Positions 7,718 through 14,945 are shown, counted from the first letter of the stretch. The stretch: 14,945 nt of DNA from an uncultured Granulicatella sp. (GCA_937891475.1 CALATC010000130.1:1-14945); one strand, 5' to 3'. Notes: a model not told the origin generated them from the sequence alone. Numbers and translations: made by a program.

Positions 7718-8668
7718 ATGCAACCTATCTTTTTAAAGCCAGTCCTACAAGAAAAAATTTGGGGCGGTAAAAAATTACAAACAGAATTTAACTTAACATT
7801 GCCAAGTGATAAAGTTGGTGAATCTTGGTCGATTAGCGCTCATCCAAATGGACAATCCACTGTTATTTCCCCTGCTGAATTTCAAGGGATGACATTAGCA
7901 AAACTATATGAAAAGCATGCGGAATTATTTCATCAACAAACATTGCCAACTTTCCCTCTATTAATTAAAATTTTAGATGCAAGTGATGATTTATCTATTC
8001 AAGTACACCCAGATAATGCTTATGGATTAGAACATGAACACGAGTTAGGGAAAAATGAATGTTGGTATGTCATTTCTGCTGAACCAGGTGCAAAAATTAT
8101 TTACGGACATACCGCTCAAACAAAAGAAGAATTTGTTACATTAATCCAAGAAGAAAAATGGAGTGAATTATTTACAGAAGTTCCTGTCAAAGCAGGAGAT
8201 TTCTTCAATGTTCCAAGTGGAACCATTCACGCTATCGGAAAAGGGATTGTCATTTTAGAAACACAACAAAACTCTGATACTACTTACCGTGTTTATGATT
8301 ACGATCGAAAAGATGATGCAGGAAATCCTCGTCCATTACATATTCCACAAACGATTGATGTCACTACAATTCCACATCAATTACCAAGTTTTAAACAAAC
8401 AATTGAAAAAACGGATGTTGCAACGATTACTCATTTCATTACAAATCACTATTTCTCTGTTTGGAAGTGGGAAATTAATGGTACTTACTCTACAACACTA
8501 GATGACAACTACTACTTAGCAACTGTTATTGAAGGTGAAGGAATAGTAGAAGTAAATGGCGAATCATTCGCTCTTAAAAAAGCAGATTCCTTTATTTTAC
8601 CAACACCGATTCATGATGTAACTGTAAAAGGAAATCTAACATTAATCGTTTCTCGTTCAGAAGAATAA
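7718..8668 (+). CDS. manA: Mannose-6-phosphate isomerase, class I
   Basis: This zinc enzyme interconverts mannose-6-phosphate and fructose-6-phosphate in the cytoplasm. At 316 residues it is the short form usual in Firmicutes. Zinc ligands are visible as Q95 and H97 in SIQVHPDN, E114 in GKNECWYV, and H171 in SGTIHAIG; the catalytic arginine region is TTYRVYDYDR (R191). The N-terminus IFLKPVLQEKIWGG and the ESWSISAHPNG segment are characteristic. The ATG at 7718 follows AAAGGAG by eight bases, with 13 bases after the regulator stop, so the two genes form one operon. Linking manA to a beta-glucoside regulator is less usual than a mannose PTS context and may mean the locus handles a mannose-containing sugar or simply shares a promoter. 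A bidirectional terminator follows. Confidence 0.96.
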   Translation: MQPIFLKPVLQEKIWGGKKLQTEFNLTLPSDKVGESWSISAHPNGQSTVISPAEFQGMTLAKLYEKHAELFHQQTLPTFPLLIKILDASDDLSIQVHPDNAYGLEHEHELGKNECWYVISAEPGAKIIYGHTAQTKEEFVTLIQEEKWSELFTEVPVKAGDFFNVPSGTIHAIGKGIVILETQQNSDTTYRVYDYDRKDDAGNPRPLHIPQTIDVTTIPHQLPSFKQTIEKTDVATITHFITNHYFSVWKWEINGTYSTTLDDNYYLATVIEGEGIVEVNGESFALKKADSFILPTPIHDVTVKGNLTLIVSRSEE

Positions 8669-8676
8669 GACAAAAC

Positions 8677-8718
8677 AAAAGAGTGAAATCAACTTACATC
8701 GATTTCACTCTTTTTTTA
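8677..8718 (+). terminator. Bidirectional rho-independent terminator between manA and the GntP permease
   Basis: A perfect 14-bp stem (8677-8690 with 8701-8714, core GAGTGAAATC) encloses a 10-base loop. T runs follow on both strands: TTTTTTT for manA on the plus strand, and TTTTGTTTTG for the converging permease gene on the minus strand. Confidence 0.92.
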
Positions 8719-8720
8719 AT

Positions 8721-9977
8721 TTACCCTAACAAATACAAAATCACTGCAATAATGGTACTTGTCAAACCTACCAATGCTTCGTAAGGAATTAATTTCATAC
8801 GATCTTCAATACTCATAAAGACTGAACCACCTGTAGCGTGGAAGAACGAGCCATGAGGAAGAGAATCCAACACTGTTGCCCCAGCATGAATCATTGCCGC
8901 TGCTGCCACTGCAGGAACTCCTGAAGAAACTAAAGGAGCTGCAAAAGTTTGAGAAGCAATCGTAGAACCAGCTGTTGTAGAAGCTGTAGCTGCTCCCATT
9001 AAAATACCTGATAATGGTGCTAAAACAAAGGATGGCATATTCAAAGCTTCCAACACATGAATCATATCCACTTGTAGAGAAGAAGCTTTAATAATTCCTG
9101 CAATCGTTCCTGTACCAATTAATAAAATCGATACACCGATTACTTTGCTCAATCCAAATTCTGTATATTCTACAGTATGTTTTAAATGACCTGTTACTAA
9201 AATCGTGACTAAACCGCCAATTGGTAATGCAATTAAAGGATCCACGCTTACTCCGACTAATGAACGTAAAGCTAATAACGCAATTACTACAACCGGTCCA
9301 AGAATCGCTTGGAAAAATGGCACAGAAGTGTGATGTTCTGCTTCTTCTTCCATATTGCCAAAAGCATGATCAACTTTCTTTGCTAGAAATCCTGCTAATA
9401 AAATACTAACAACTAATGCCACCAATGCTGGAATAATATTTTTAGCCATTAATGCTGTTAAATCTAATTGAAACGCCTCTGAAGCCGCAATCGTATTTGG
9501 ATTTGGTGAAATAATATTTCCTGCTTTTCCTCCACCAATCATCGCTAATAAAATACCTGCTTTTGATAAATCCGCTTTTTTGGCAATCGCAATGGCAATC
9601 GGTGCTACTGTAATAACCGCAATATCAATAAATACTCCCACTGCACAAATAATCATTGTAGCAATCGCAATCGCTGCAATAGCTCTTTTCTCCCCTAACT
9701 TCTTCACAATTGTTTCGGCAATCGTTTCAGCAGAACCTGTTTTAATTAAAGCTCCTGCTAAAATTCCTGAAGTCATAATTCTTAATACAGGAGACATCAT
9801 TCCTTGTGCTCCTGTTACCATCGCACTAACGGAACCTGCTAACCCTGCTCCGCCAATCACTCCCCCTACTAAAGCTCCTAAAATTAAACTATAAGCTGGA
9901 TGAACTTTTTTAATAATCAGTATGATTGCAAGAATCAATCCAACTAAAGCTCCTAATGTACTAATTTGACTAACCAT
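8721..9977 (-). CDS. GntP-family permease, probably glycerate uptake
   Basis: This integral membrane transporter of the gluconate:H+ symporter (GntP) family has 418 residues and about 12 hydrophobic segments from TLGALVGLILAIILIIKK at the N-terminus to the last helix TSTIIAVILYLLG. Family features include ALVGGVIGG, IMTSGILAGALIKTGSAE, VFIDIAVITVAPIAIAIAKK, GGGKAGNIISPNPNTIAASE, and the C-terminal HAGATVLDSLPHGSFFHATGG. The substrate is inferred from the neighbour: the start codon at 9977 is one base after the glycerate kinase stop, and GAAGGA lies inside the end of that gene, indicating coupled translation. Gluconate or another short hydroxy acid cannot be excluded from sequence alone. The shared terminator at 8677-8718 ends the operon. 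Confidence 0.93.
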   Translation of the reverse strand: MVSQISTLGALVGLILAIILIIKKVHPAYSLILGALVGGVIGGAGLAGSVSAMVTGAQGMMSPVLRIMTSGILAGALIKTGSAETIAETIVKKLGEKRAIAAIAIATMIICAVGVFIDIAVITVAPIAIAIAKKADLSKAGILLAMIGGGKAGNIISPNPNTIAASEAFQLDLTALMAKNIIPALVALVVSILLAGFLAKKVDHAFGNMEEEAEHHTSVPFFQAILGPVVVIALLALRSLVGVSVDPLIALPIGGLVTILVTGHLKHTVEYTEFGLSKVIGVSILLIGTGTIAGIIKASSLQVDMIHVLEALNMPSFVLAPLSGILMGAATASTTAGSTIASQTFAAPLVSSGVPAVAAAAMIHAGATVLDSLPHGSFFHATGGSVFMSIEDRMKLIPYEALVGLTSTIIAVILYLLG

Positions 9978-9978
9978 T

Positions 9979-11139
9979 TTATTTTCCTTCTTTCATCATT
10001 TCTACTACTCTAAAAACTTGTTCCACTGTATCCACCATATTTTGATGAGCGACTTCTTTATTCATTGCTTCTTTGAGCGTTACAACACCTCTTAAAATTG
10101 GGAAAAATGCATCAATTCCATGTTGATTACATTCTTTTGCATCTGGTGTAACAGCTCCTGCAAAAGCTAACACTTTCTTTTGATGCTTTTTAGCTAAGGC
10201 TGCTACTCCTATTGGAGCTTTTCCTAATGCCGTTTGTCCATCAAGTCTTCCCTCACCTGTTACAACAAAATCAGCAGTTGTTATTAATTCTTCTAATTTT
10301 GTTTCTGTTAATACAATTTGAATACCTGATTCTAACGTTGCATTAGTGTAGGTTAAAAATGCAAATCCCATACCGCCTGCCGCCCCAGTTCCGGGATAAA
10401 ATCGATCCGCATGAGAATTAATGTTCTTAGACAATTCAGCATAGTGTAATAATAATTGATCCAATTCTTGAACCATTTCAGGAGTTGCTCCTTTTTGTGG
10501 ACCAAAAATAGCACTGGAACCATTTTCACCACATAATGGATTCGTTACATCACAAGCTACTTTGAAGGTACATTCTTTTAATGTTGGATGTACATTGCTC
10601 TCTTCAATACTCGCTAATTCTCTGAGTCCATTTCCTCCATAAGAAATAGCCTTTCCTTCTCGTGTTACGAAATCATATCCTAATGCTTGTAACATCCCAA
10701 CTCCACCATCATTTGTCGCACTTCCACCAATTCCAACAATAAAATGTCGACAACCTCTTTCGATTGCATCTAGAATTAACTCACCAACTCCATAAGTAGT
10801 CGTATTCATTGGATTACGGCTTTCTTCAGGAACTAATGTAATTCCTGCTGCAGCCGACATTTCAATAATGGCTGTTTTACTCAAATCATCCTTCGATTCA
10901 ATAATTCCGTAGACTGCTTCTACTTTTTCTCCTAATGGTCCTGTTACTTCTTTAGTAACAAAGACTCCTCCCATTCCTTCAACTAATGCTTCAACAGTTC
11001 CTTCCCCACCATCTGCTAATGGACGAACCGCTACCTCCGCATGTTGATAAACTCGTTTCACGCCTTCTGCTATCGCTTGCCCAGCTTCCATAGACGATAA
11101 ACTTCCTTTGAACGAGTCAATGGCAACAACGACTTTCAT
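9979..11139 (-). CDS. glxK: Glycerate kinase (GlxK/GarK family)
   Basis: This enzyme phosphorylates D-glycerate with ATP to phosphoglycerate for lower glycolysis; family members usually give the 2-phosphate, which I infer here. The 386-residue protein has full family length. It shows the N-terminal VVVAIDSFKGSLSS, RPLADGGEGTVEAL (residues 40-53), the phosphate-binding GIGGSATNDGGVGMLQALG, NPLCGENGSSAIFGPQKGA, GTGAAGGMGFAFL, and the C-terminal VVTGEGRLDGQTALGKAPIG. The ATG at 11139 follows GGGAGG by seven bases. It is the first gene of a two-gene operon with a GntP permease, so uptake and activation of glycerate are paired. A CcpA-type cre site at 11178-11192 suggests repression when preferred sugars are present. 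Confidence 0.95.
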   Translation of the reverse strand: MKVVVAIDSFKGSLSSMEAGQAIAEGVKRVYQHAEVAVRPLADGGEGTVEALVEGMGGVFVTKEVTGPLGEKVEAVYGIIESKDDLSKTAIIEMSAAAGITLVPEESRNPMNTTTYGVGELILDAIERGCRHFIVGIGGSATNDGGVGMLQALGYDFVTREGKAISYGGNGLRELASIEESNVHPTLKECTFKVACDVTNPLCGENGSSAIFGPQKGATPEMVQELDQLLLHYAELSKNINSHADRFYPGTGAAGGMGFAFLTYTNATLESGIQIVLTETKLEELITTADFVVTGEGRLDGQTALGKAPIGVAALAKKHQKKVLAFAGAVTPDAKECNQHGIDAFFPILRGVVTLKEAMNKEVAHQNMVDTVEQVFRVVEMMKEGK

Positions 11140-11177
11140 CTTTAAGCCTCCCTTTTCATAGATTAATACACCATTTT

Positions 11178-11192
11178 AGCAAACGTTTACAA
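11178..11192 (-). promoter_or_regulatory. cre site (CcpA operator) upstream of the glycerate operon
   Basis: The minus strand reads TTGTAAACGTTTGCT, matching every fixed base of the cre consensus WTGNAANCGNWNNCW. It ends 39 bases before the glycerate kinase start, within the expected promoter region. TTGTAA inside it could serve as a -35, with TATTAA 18 bases downstream, but I cannot place the promoter with confidence. Repression by CcpA under glucose is the likely result. Confidence 0.8.
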
Positions 11193-11239
11193 TTTTTCAT
11201 AGTATTTTTAGAACATTTCTTAAAATTTCTTTTAATAAA

Positions 11240-11270
11240 CAAAAGAAGGATGAGAGCTCTCATCCTTCAT
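11240..11270 (-). terminator. Rho-independent terminator of mscL
   Basis: This is a perfect 24-base palindrome at 11245-11268, with arms GAAGGATGAGAG and its complement. On the minus strand it is followed by TTTTGTTT. It begins 16 bases after the mscL stop codon. Being fully self-complementary, the hairpin must open a few central pairs to form its loop. Confidence 0.87.
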
Positions 11271-11284
11271 CAAATTATATTTCA

Positions 11285-11671
11285 TTATTTGTTTGCTAAT
11301 AAGTCACGGATTTCACGTAAGTAATCTTCAGCTTTTGGTTCTGGAGCTACTTCTTTAGCAGTTTCTTCTTGTCCACGTTTCGCCAAGTCTTGAACAGCGT
11401 TCATTCCTTTAACAACCATGAAAAGAACAAAACCTACAATGACAAAGTTAATAACTGCTGCTGCAAAAGCACCTACACCAAGTGTAGCCGAACCGATTTG
11501 AACTGATACACCAGCGATTGAATCTGCTTTAAATACCATTGCAATAACTGGTTCGAAAATATCTTTTACTAATGAATCAACGATAGCTTTGAAAGCTGCC
11601 CCGATGATTACTGCAACTGCTAAATCAACAACATTCCCACGCATTAAAAACTCTTTAAATTCTTTTAACAT
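11285..11671 (-). CDS. mscL: Large-conductance mechanosensitive channel MscL
   Basis: MscL is a homopentameric inner-membrane safety valve that opens under membrane tension during osmotic down-shock. The 128-residue protein has the conserved amphipathic start MLKEFKEFLMRGNVVDLAVA, leading into helix TM1 (about 14-45, with AVIIGAAFKAIVDSLVKD), a periplasmic loop, TM2 (about 70-95, AAVINFVIVGFVLFMVVKGMN), and the C-terminal helix AEDYLREIRDLLANK. The start is ATG at 11671, chosen because AGGAGG lies seven bases upstream and because this is where MscL homology begins. The open frame continues upstream to 11740, but those 23 codons run over the ribosome binding site and promoter. It is a single-gene unit with its own promoter and terminator. 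Confidence 0.97.
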   Translation of the reverse strand: MLKEFKEFLMRGNVVDLAVAVIIGAAFKAIVDSLVKDIFEPVIAMVFKADSIAGVSVQIGSATLGVGAFAAAVINFVIVGFVLFMVVKGMNAVQDLAKRGQEETAKEVAPEPKAEDYLREIRDLLANK

Positions 11672-11678
11672 TATAATT

Positions 11679-11684
11679 CCTCCT
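11679..11684 (-). promoter_or_regulatory. Ribosome binding site that fixes the mscL start
   Basis: AGGAGG on the minus strand, seven bases before ATG 11671. It lies inside the longer open frame that begins at 11740 and argues against that upstream start. Confidence 0.88.
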
Positions 11685-11708
11685 ATATTTAAAATATTAA
11701 CTTTAAGT

Positions 11709-11737
11709 ATAGTACAAGAATTTTTCAAAAAATTCAA
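11709..11737 (-). promoter_or_regulatory. Promoter of mscL
   Basis: On the minus strand TTGAAT (11732-11737) and TACTAT (11709-11714) are 17 bases apart, with the -10 about 38 bases before the mscL start. A TATACT starts two bases further on and could serve instead. The promoter begins about 15 bases after the stop codon of the upstream oxidoreductase gene. Confidence 0.6.
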
Positions 11738-11752
11738 CAAATATGATTTCTG

Positions 11753-12877
11753 TTATATTAGTTTTTGGATATAATTTTCTGGAGTATAAGAATCCACGTT
11801 AAATAAAGGTGTATCACCAAGTGACAACTGTGCTAATAATGCTCCAATCCATACTCCTGAAGTTAAGCCTGAAGAACCTAAACCGCTAGCGACAAATAGT
11901 GTTTCTTCACCAGGAACACTCCCAAAAAATGGTAAGAAATCAGAAGTATACGCTCTTGTTCCAATTCGACTACCAAGCCATTTCGCTTCTTTTAACGGTG
12001 GGAATACTTCACACGCTTCTTCATACATTTTTTGTTGTAGAGCTTGGCTATCTCTTAAATCAAACCCTTGGTCATTCTCATGTGTTGCACCCACAATGAT
12101 TTTACCATCTGCAAATGGTAAAATATCAATTTCTCCGTGTAACATACAAACAGGCCATTTCTCTGTTTCTTCAGTTGTTTCTAATTCTAATTCAATTAAT
12201 TGTCCCTTTTGTGGGCGAACGTCTACATAATACCCTAGTGGTTCAATTAACTCTTTCACCCACGCTCCACTTGATACGATAATTTTGTCGAACGATTCTA
12301 ATCCGTTATTGGTCTTAACGACTACTTTTCCTTCTTCATCTCGTACTAAGTTCACTTTTTCTTGTTGAACATTAGCCCCATTTTGTTGTGCTAAATACAA
12401 TTGCTGTTCAACTAAAAGTTTCCCATCAACTCTTCCTCCACCAGAACAATGAATGGCTCCATGAGTTCCATTCCATCCAGGAACATAAGAGGAAATATTT
12501 TCCGCTTCAATTTTTGTTAAAGTCCCAATTCTCTCTTCTTCTTCTCTTCTTTCAGCAGCAATTTTTTCTAACTTTTCTAGTAATTCCGGAGTCTTTTTAA
12601 ACACTAGAGCTCCTACTTGCTCATACGGTAATTGAGTCACACCATCTGCTTGTAATTCAGCCATCAATTCTGGATAATAAGAAGCTCCTCTTGCAGTCAA
12701 TCGATACCATTCTTTATTTCTTCTTTGAGACAACCATGGGCAAATAATTCCTGCTGCAGCTTTCGTAGCTTGCCCAACTCCATCATCATAGACGACTAAT
12801 TCTACTTCTTTATTTTTTGACAATTGATATGCAGCCGTTGCTCCCACAATTCCTGCTCCGATAATTGCAATTTTCAT
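11753..12877 (-). CDS. FAD-dependent oxidoreductase, DAO (D-amino acid/glycine oxidase) family
   Basis: This is a probable cytoplasmic flavoenzyme oxidising an amine or amino acid; the exact substrate is not evident. The 374-residue protein starts with a Rossmann dinucleotide site MKIAIIGAGIVGATAAYQLS (GxGxxG at residues 7-12). The substrate domain contains HCSGGGRVDGKLLVEQ and the DAO-like IIVSSGAWVKELIEPLGY followed by VRPQKGQLIEL. The C-terminal FAD-closing segment is LFVASGLGSSGLTSGVWIGALLAQL. Its length and order fit the DadA/glycine oxidase/ThiO group, but no thiamine genes are nearby. The ATG at 12877 follows AAGGAGG by seven bases, with that site overlapping the amidase stop, so amidase and oxidase form an operon and may act on consecutive steps. 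No clear terminator follows; mscL has its own promoter. Confidence 0.9.
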   Translation of the reverse strand: MKIAIIGAGIVGATAAYQLSKNKEVELVVYDDGVGQATKAAAGIICPWLSQRRNKEWYRLTARGASYYPELMAELQADGVTQLPYEQVGALVFKKTPELLEKLEKIAAERREEEERIGTLTKIEAENISSYVPGWNGTHGAIHCSGGGRVDGKLLVEQQLYLAQQNGANVQQEKVNLVRDEEGKVVVKTNNGLESFDKIIVSSGAWVKELIEPLGYYVDVRPQKGQLIELELETTEETEKWPVCMLHGEIDILPFADGKIIVGATHENDQGFDLRDSQALQQKMYEEACEVFPPLKEAKWLGSRIGTRAYTSDFLPFFGSVPGEETLFVASGLGSSGLTSGVWIGALLAQLSLGDTPLFNVDSYTPENYIQKLI

Positions 12878-12889
12878 CCTAACTCCTCC

Positions 12890-14344
12890 TTAATCTTTTC
12901 GATTCCATTGATGTTCTTGTTCAAAAATTTCTGCAATTTGTAATAATAAATCTTCTCGCCCTTTTGCAGCCATTACTTGCACTCCAACGGGCAATCCTTC
13001 TTGTGTACAATAAATTGGAAGGCTAATCGCTGGTTGTCCAGTAATATTGGCCAATTGAGTAAATGGAGTTAACTCCAATGTTTTTTCAAACATTTTCCAA
13101 ATAATTTCTTGCTGTTCATTTACTGAATACTGTTCGATGGATTCTAGTGCTACTCGAATGGATTCTTTCATTGGATACTGATCATGTTTTGGAGCGACAT
13201 CATTCACACATGGAGTTATAATCACATCATAGTCCTCATGGCACTCTTGCATTTGTTTTGTCCAATAATCCCACTGGTGCAATGCTGCACTATAATCTTT
13301 CGCTAAAATCTGTTGCCCCGATTGATAAATTCCCCATGTCATTAGTTCCATATCTTCTTTTGTAAGTGGACGTTTTACCATTTTTTCAATTCCATCCATC
13401 ATTGTAGCTGTTTCCACACTATTCATTATATAGTAATTTTTCATCACTTCGATGCCATCAACTGGCCATTGAATTTTTTCAATAGAATATCCTTTTTCTT
13501 GTAAAAATCTTACTGCTCGATTCAAAGCTTTTTTTGCGGAATCTTCGACCTTATTTCCAATCGGTGAATCTTCTATGACGGCAATTTTTAGTGGTCGATC
13601 AATGGAAGTATAAAGTTGCTGTTTCGATAATTTTGGTAGTATAAACGGACTTTCCATTTGTTCCACTTGTAGCACTTCTAATAATCTTCTTGTATCACGA
13701 ACGGTTTTTGTTAATGCAAAATTTACTGATGCTCCTTGCCAGCCACGATAGCCATTTGGACCCACAGGAATTCTCCCACGACTTGGTTTTAACCCAATTA
13801 ATCCTGTAAAACTAGCTGGAATCCGAATCGATCCTCCACCATCACTTGCCATCGCAAGAGGAACCATTCCACTCGCCACTGCACTTGCAGCGCCACCACT
13901 CGATCCCCCTGCATTACGACTGAGGTCATAAGGATTTGAAGTGACTCCCCACAAACTTGGTTCTGTCATATTTTTAAATCCAAATTCAGGTGTATTTGTT
14001 CGCCCAATAATGACAAATCCTGCTTCTTCTAATTTAGTGACTAATGTATCTTGATGTGTTTGAAGGATATTTTTGAATAAACGTGAACCAGCCGTAGAAG
14101 GTTCACCCTTTTGACATTGTCCTAAATCTTTCAACAATAAAGGAACACCTGCAAATGGCTTATCACTAAAATTGCGTAACTGAGCTTCTCTTAACGCTCT
14201 TTCTTCTTGCAAATGCACGACTGCATTTAAAGTTGGATTCAATTGTTTTACTTTAAACAACGCATCTTGAACTAATTCAACAGAAGAAACTTCCCCATTT
14301 CTAACTGCTTGTGCCATTGCTGTTGCATCTTTAAACTCTTGCAT
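12890..14344 (-). CDS. Amidase, amidase-signature (AS) family
   Basis: This hydrolase cuts carboxamide bonds with a Ser-cisSer-Lys triad. The 484-residue protein shows [10 protein letters not shown] with catalytic lysine K72, [17 protein letters not shown] with cis-serine S148, and [27 protein letters not shown] with nucleophile S172; the 24-residue distance between the serines is typical. It is less likely to be GatA, because gatC and gatB are not adjacent and because it is paired with an oxidoreductase. The substrate is unknown. The start is ATG at 14344, seven bases after GGAGAGG. A GTG at 14368 in the same frame would place that ribosome site inside the coding sequence and is rejected. 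It is the first gene of a two-gene operon. Confidence 0.93.
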   Translation of the reverse strand: MQEFKDATAMAQAVRNGEVSSVELVQDALFKVKQLNPTLNAVVHLQEERALREAQLRNFSDKPFAGVPLLLKDLGQCQKGEPSTAGSRLFKNILQTHQDTLVTKLEEAGFVIIGRTNTPEFGFKNMTEPSLWGVTSNPYDLSRNAGGSSGGAASAVASGMVPLAMASDGGGSIRIPASFTGLIGLKPSRGRIPVGPNGYRGWQGASVNFALTKTVRDTRRLLEVLQVEQMESPFILPKLSKQQLYTSIDRPLKIAVIEDSPIGNKVEDSAKKALNRAVRFLQEKGYSIEKIQWPVDGIEVMKNYYIMNSVETATMMDGIEKMVKRPLTKEDMELMTWGIYQSGQQILAKDYSAALHQWDYWTKQMQECHEDYDVIITPCVNDVAPKHDQYPMKESIRVALESIEQYSVNEQQEIIWKMFEKTLELTPFTQLANITGQPAISLPIYCTQEGLPVGVQVMAAKGREDLLLQIAEIFEQEHQWNRKD

Positions 14345-14350
14345 GTTTAT

Positions 14351-14360
14351 TCCTCTCCTT
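14351..14360 (-). promoter_or_regulatory. Ribosome binding site that fixes the amidase start
   Basis: AAGGAGAGGA on the minus strand, with the GGAGAGG core seven bases before ATG 14344. It lies within the eight extra codons that a GTG start at 14368 would need. Confidence 0.75.
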
Positions 14361-14376
14361 CCATTCACTCTACTTT

Positions 14377-14405
14377 ATTGTACACAGCTATTTTCTATTC
14401 GTAAA
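14377..14405 (-). promoter_or_regulatory. Possible promoter of the amidase-oxidoreductase operon
   Basis: On the minus strand TTTACG (14400-14405) and TACAAT (14377-14382) are 17 bases apart, 32 bases before the amidase start. The -10 is good and the -35 is weak (4 of 6). Confidence 0.5.
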
Positions 14406-14435
14406 CCTCATAATCATGGTATTTTAAGATAACTT

Positions 14436-14466
14436 TTGAAAAATAAACGACACATTTTGTTATACT
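14436..14466 (+). promoter_or_regulatory. Promoter of the lipoprotein gene
   Basis: TATACT at 14461-14466 has an extended -10 TG at 14458-14459. TTGAAA at 14436-14441 is 19 bases upstream, a long spacer that the extended -10 could compensate. The -10 lies 32 bases before the lipoprotein start. Confidence 0.6.
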
Positions 14467-14498
14467 AATTTCAAACTAGGAAAAAAGGAGTTCTATTT

Positions 14499-14888
14499 AT
14501 GAAAAAATCTCATTTGCTAGTAGGGCTTGGAATCTCTATTAGCCTACTAACCGCTTGCCAAAACTCAAGTTCTGGTTCTGGCTCTAACTCTACTACCACA
14601 GAAGCAGAAACAACTACTCAAACAACCGTTGCACCAAAACCTGTGACGGATTATACATTGTATAATTCAGTTCTTAAGGATTATAAGGAAGTCGTTGAGA
14701 ATGTTACTAATAATAACGGTCAAAAAAAATTAATTACCAAAAATCAAAATGTTAATTCAACTGCTTATTCCGTAAAAAGAGTTTATGATGCTCCCGGTAT
14801 TAGCTATACGTTAGAGGATTTTGATAAAAATGGAGTAGATGAATTAGTGATTTCTTGGGACCTACAAGAGAAGATCATACCACTTTAG
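14499..14888 (+). CDS. Lipoprotein, N-terminal part, apparently ended early by a frameshift
   Basis: This is a secreted, membrane-anchored protein of unknown function. It has a lysine-containing start, a hydrophobic stretch (residues 6-18) and lipobox LTAC, with C20 as the lipid-bearing cysteine. A Ser/Thr/Gly-rich linker (about 21-50) follows, then a domain with the calcium-loop-like DFDKNGVDE (107-115). After W120 the frame reads nine residues with no similarity to the rest and stops at 14888. Starting at 14858 in the next frame, the sequence reads GPTREDHTTLDIYTISDG and stays open to the window edge, which looks like the natural continuation. One base therefore appears missing in the GGG at 14857-14859. 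The ATG follows AAGGAG by eight bases. It could be a real pseudogene, a phase-variable gene or a sequencing error. Confidence 0.8.
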   Translation: MKKSHLLVGLGISISLLTACQNSSSGSGSNSTTTEAETTTQTTVAPKPVTDYTLYNSVLKDYKEVVENVTNNNGQKKLITKNQNVNSTAYSVKRVYDAPGISYTLEDFDKNGVDELVISWDLQEKIIPL

Positions 14889-14945
14889 ACATTTATACTA
14901 TCTCAGATGGAAAGGTCATTCGCCTTACAAATAAAGATAATAAAT
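14858..14945 (+). pseudogene. Out-of-frame continuation of the lipoprotein gene (runs off the right edge)
   Basis: These 29 codons in the frame shifted relative to the upstream part read GPTREDHTTLDIYTISDG followed by KVIRLTNKDNK. This is polar, well formed and consistent with the end of the DxDxNG-type domain in such lipoproteins. No start codon or ribosome site precedes it, so it makes sense only as the rest of the gene that begins at 14499. Confidence 0.7.

Noticed and set aside
11718..11735. AT-rich inverted repeat (GAATTTTT and complement) as a terminator of the oxidoreductase gene
   Set aside because: The stem is almost all A-T with a two-base loop, no T-run follows, and it overlaps the mscL promoter.
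11672..11740. Upstream extension of mscL by 23 codons
   Set aside because: The extra codons cover the AGGAGG ribosome site and promoter, and MscL homology begins exactly at ATG 11671.
12890..14344. Amidase as GatA of the Glu-tRNA(Gln) amidotransferase
   Set aside because: No gatC or gatB is adjacent, and the gene is instead paired with a flavin oxidoreductase; the general AS-family assignment is safer.
14345..14368. GTG start at 14368 for the amidase
   Set aside because: The eight extra codons encode the ribosome binding site used by ATG 14344, and no good site precedes the GTG.

Overview
The window looks like the core chromosome of a low-GC Gram-positive bacterium, most likely a member of the Lactobacillales. 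The base composition is AT-rich, Shine-Dalgarno sites are strong (GGAGG, typically 5-8 bases from the start), promoters match the sigma-A consensus, a CcpA-type cre site is present, and the gene content is a fermentative PTS and CcpA lifestyle. I cannot name the genus. No prophage, transposase, CRISPR array, tRNA or rRNA was seen, and no gene-free stretch exceeds about 160 bases.

Layout. (1) Positions 1-3332, minus strand: glmU (UDP-GlcNAc synthesis), then prs (PRPP synthesis), a strong terminator, and then the first 270 codons of a CLC-family anion transporter that runs off the left edge. Its selectivity-loop sequence suggests the fluoride-exporting CLC-F class. (2) Positions 3423-6819, minus strand: a four-gene beta-glucoside operon, transcribed as GH1 6-phospho-glycosidase, PTS EIIC, EIIB, EIIA, and closed by a hairpin terminator. 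(3) Positions 6979-8668, plus strand and divergent from the PTS operon: a GntR/HutC-type regulator followed 13 bases later by mannose-6-phosphate isomerase (manA). A perfect HutC-type operator, TGTCTAGACA, covers the -35 region of the PTS promoter, so local control by the divergent regulator is likely. A bidirectional terminator ends manA and the opposing operon. (4) Positions 8721-11192, minus strand: glycerate kinase and a GntP-family permease, coupled with a 1-base gap and preceded by a textbook cre site. (5) Positions 11240-11740, minus strand: mscL with its own promoter and a perfect 12-bp palindromic terminator. (6) Positions 11753-14405, minus strand: an amidase-signature enzyme and a DAO-type FAD oxidoreductase in a two-gene operon. 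(7) From 14499, plus strand: a lipoprotein gene that appears frameshifted at a GGG run; its reading frame resumes one base over and continues to the right edge.

How the genes work together. The PTS would import and phosphorylate a beta-glucoside (cellobiose-like or aryl-glucoside), and the GH1 enzyme would split the 6-phospho product into glucose-6-phosphate plus aglycone. ManA would link mannose-6-phosphate and fructose-6-phosphate in the same sugar-phosphate pool, and GlmU and Prs draw on that pool for wall precursors and nucleotides. The glycerate permease and kinase would feed glycerate into lower glycolysis under carbon catabolite control.

Most of the window is ordinary metabolic chromosome. 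The items most worth a second look are the frameshifted lipoprotein, the possible CLC-F transporter sitting directly behind a terminator, the operator over the PTS promoter, and a lysine-to-asparagine change at the expected phosphate-binding site of the GH1 enzyme. I found no convincing undescribed system.
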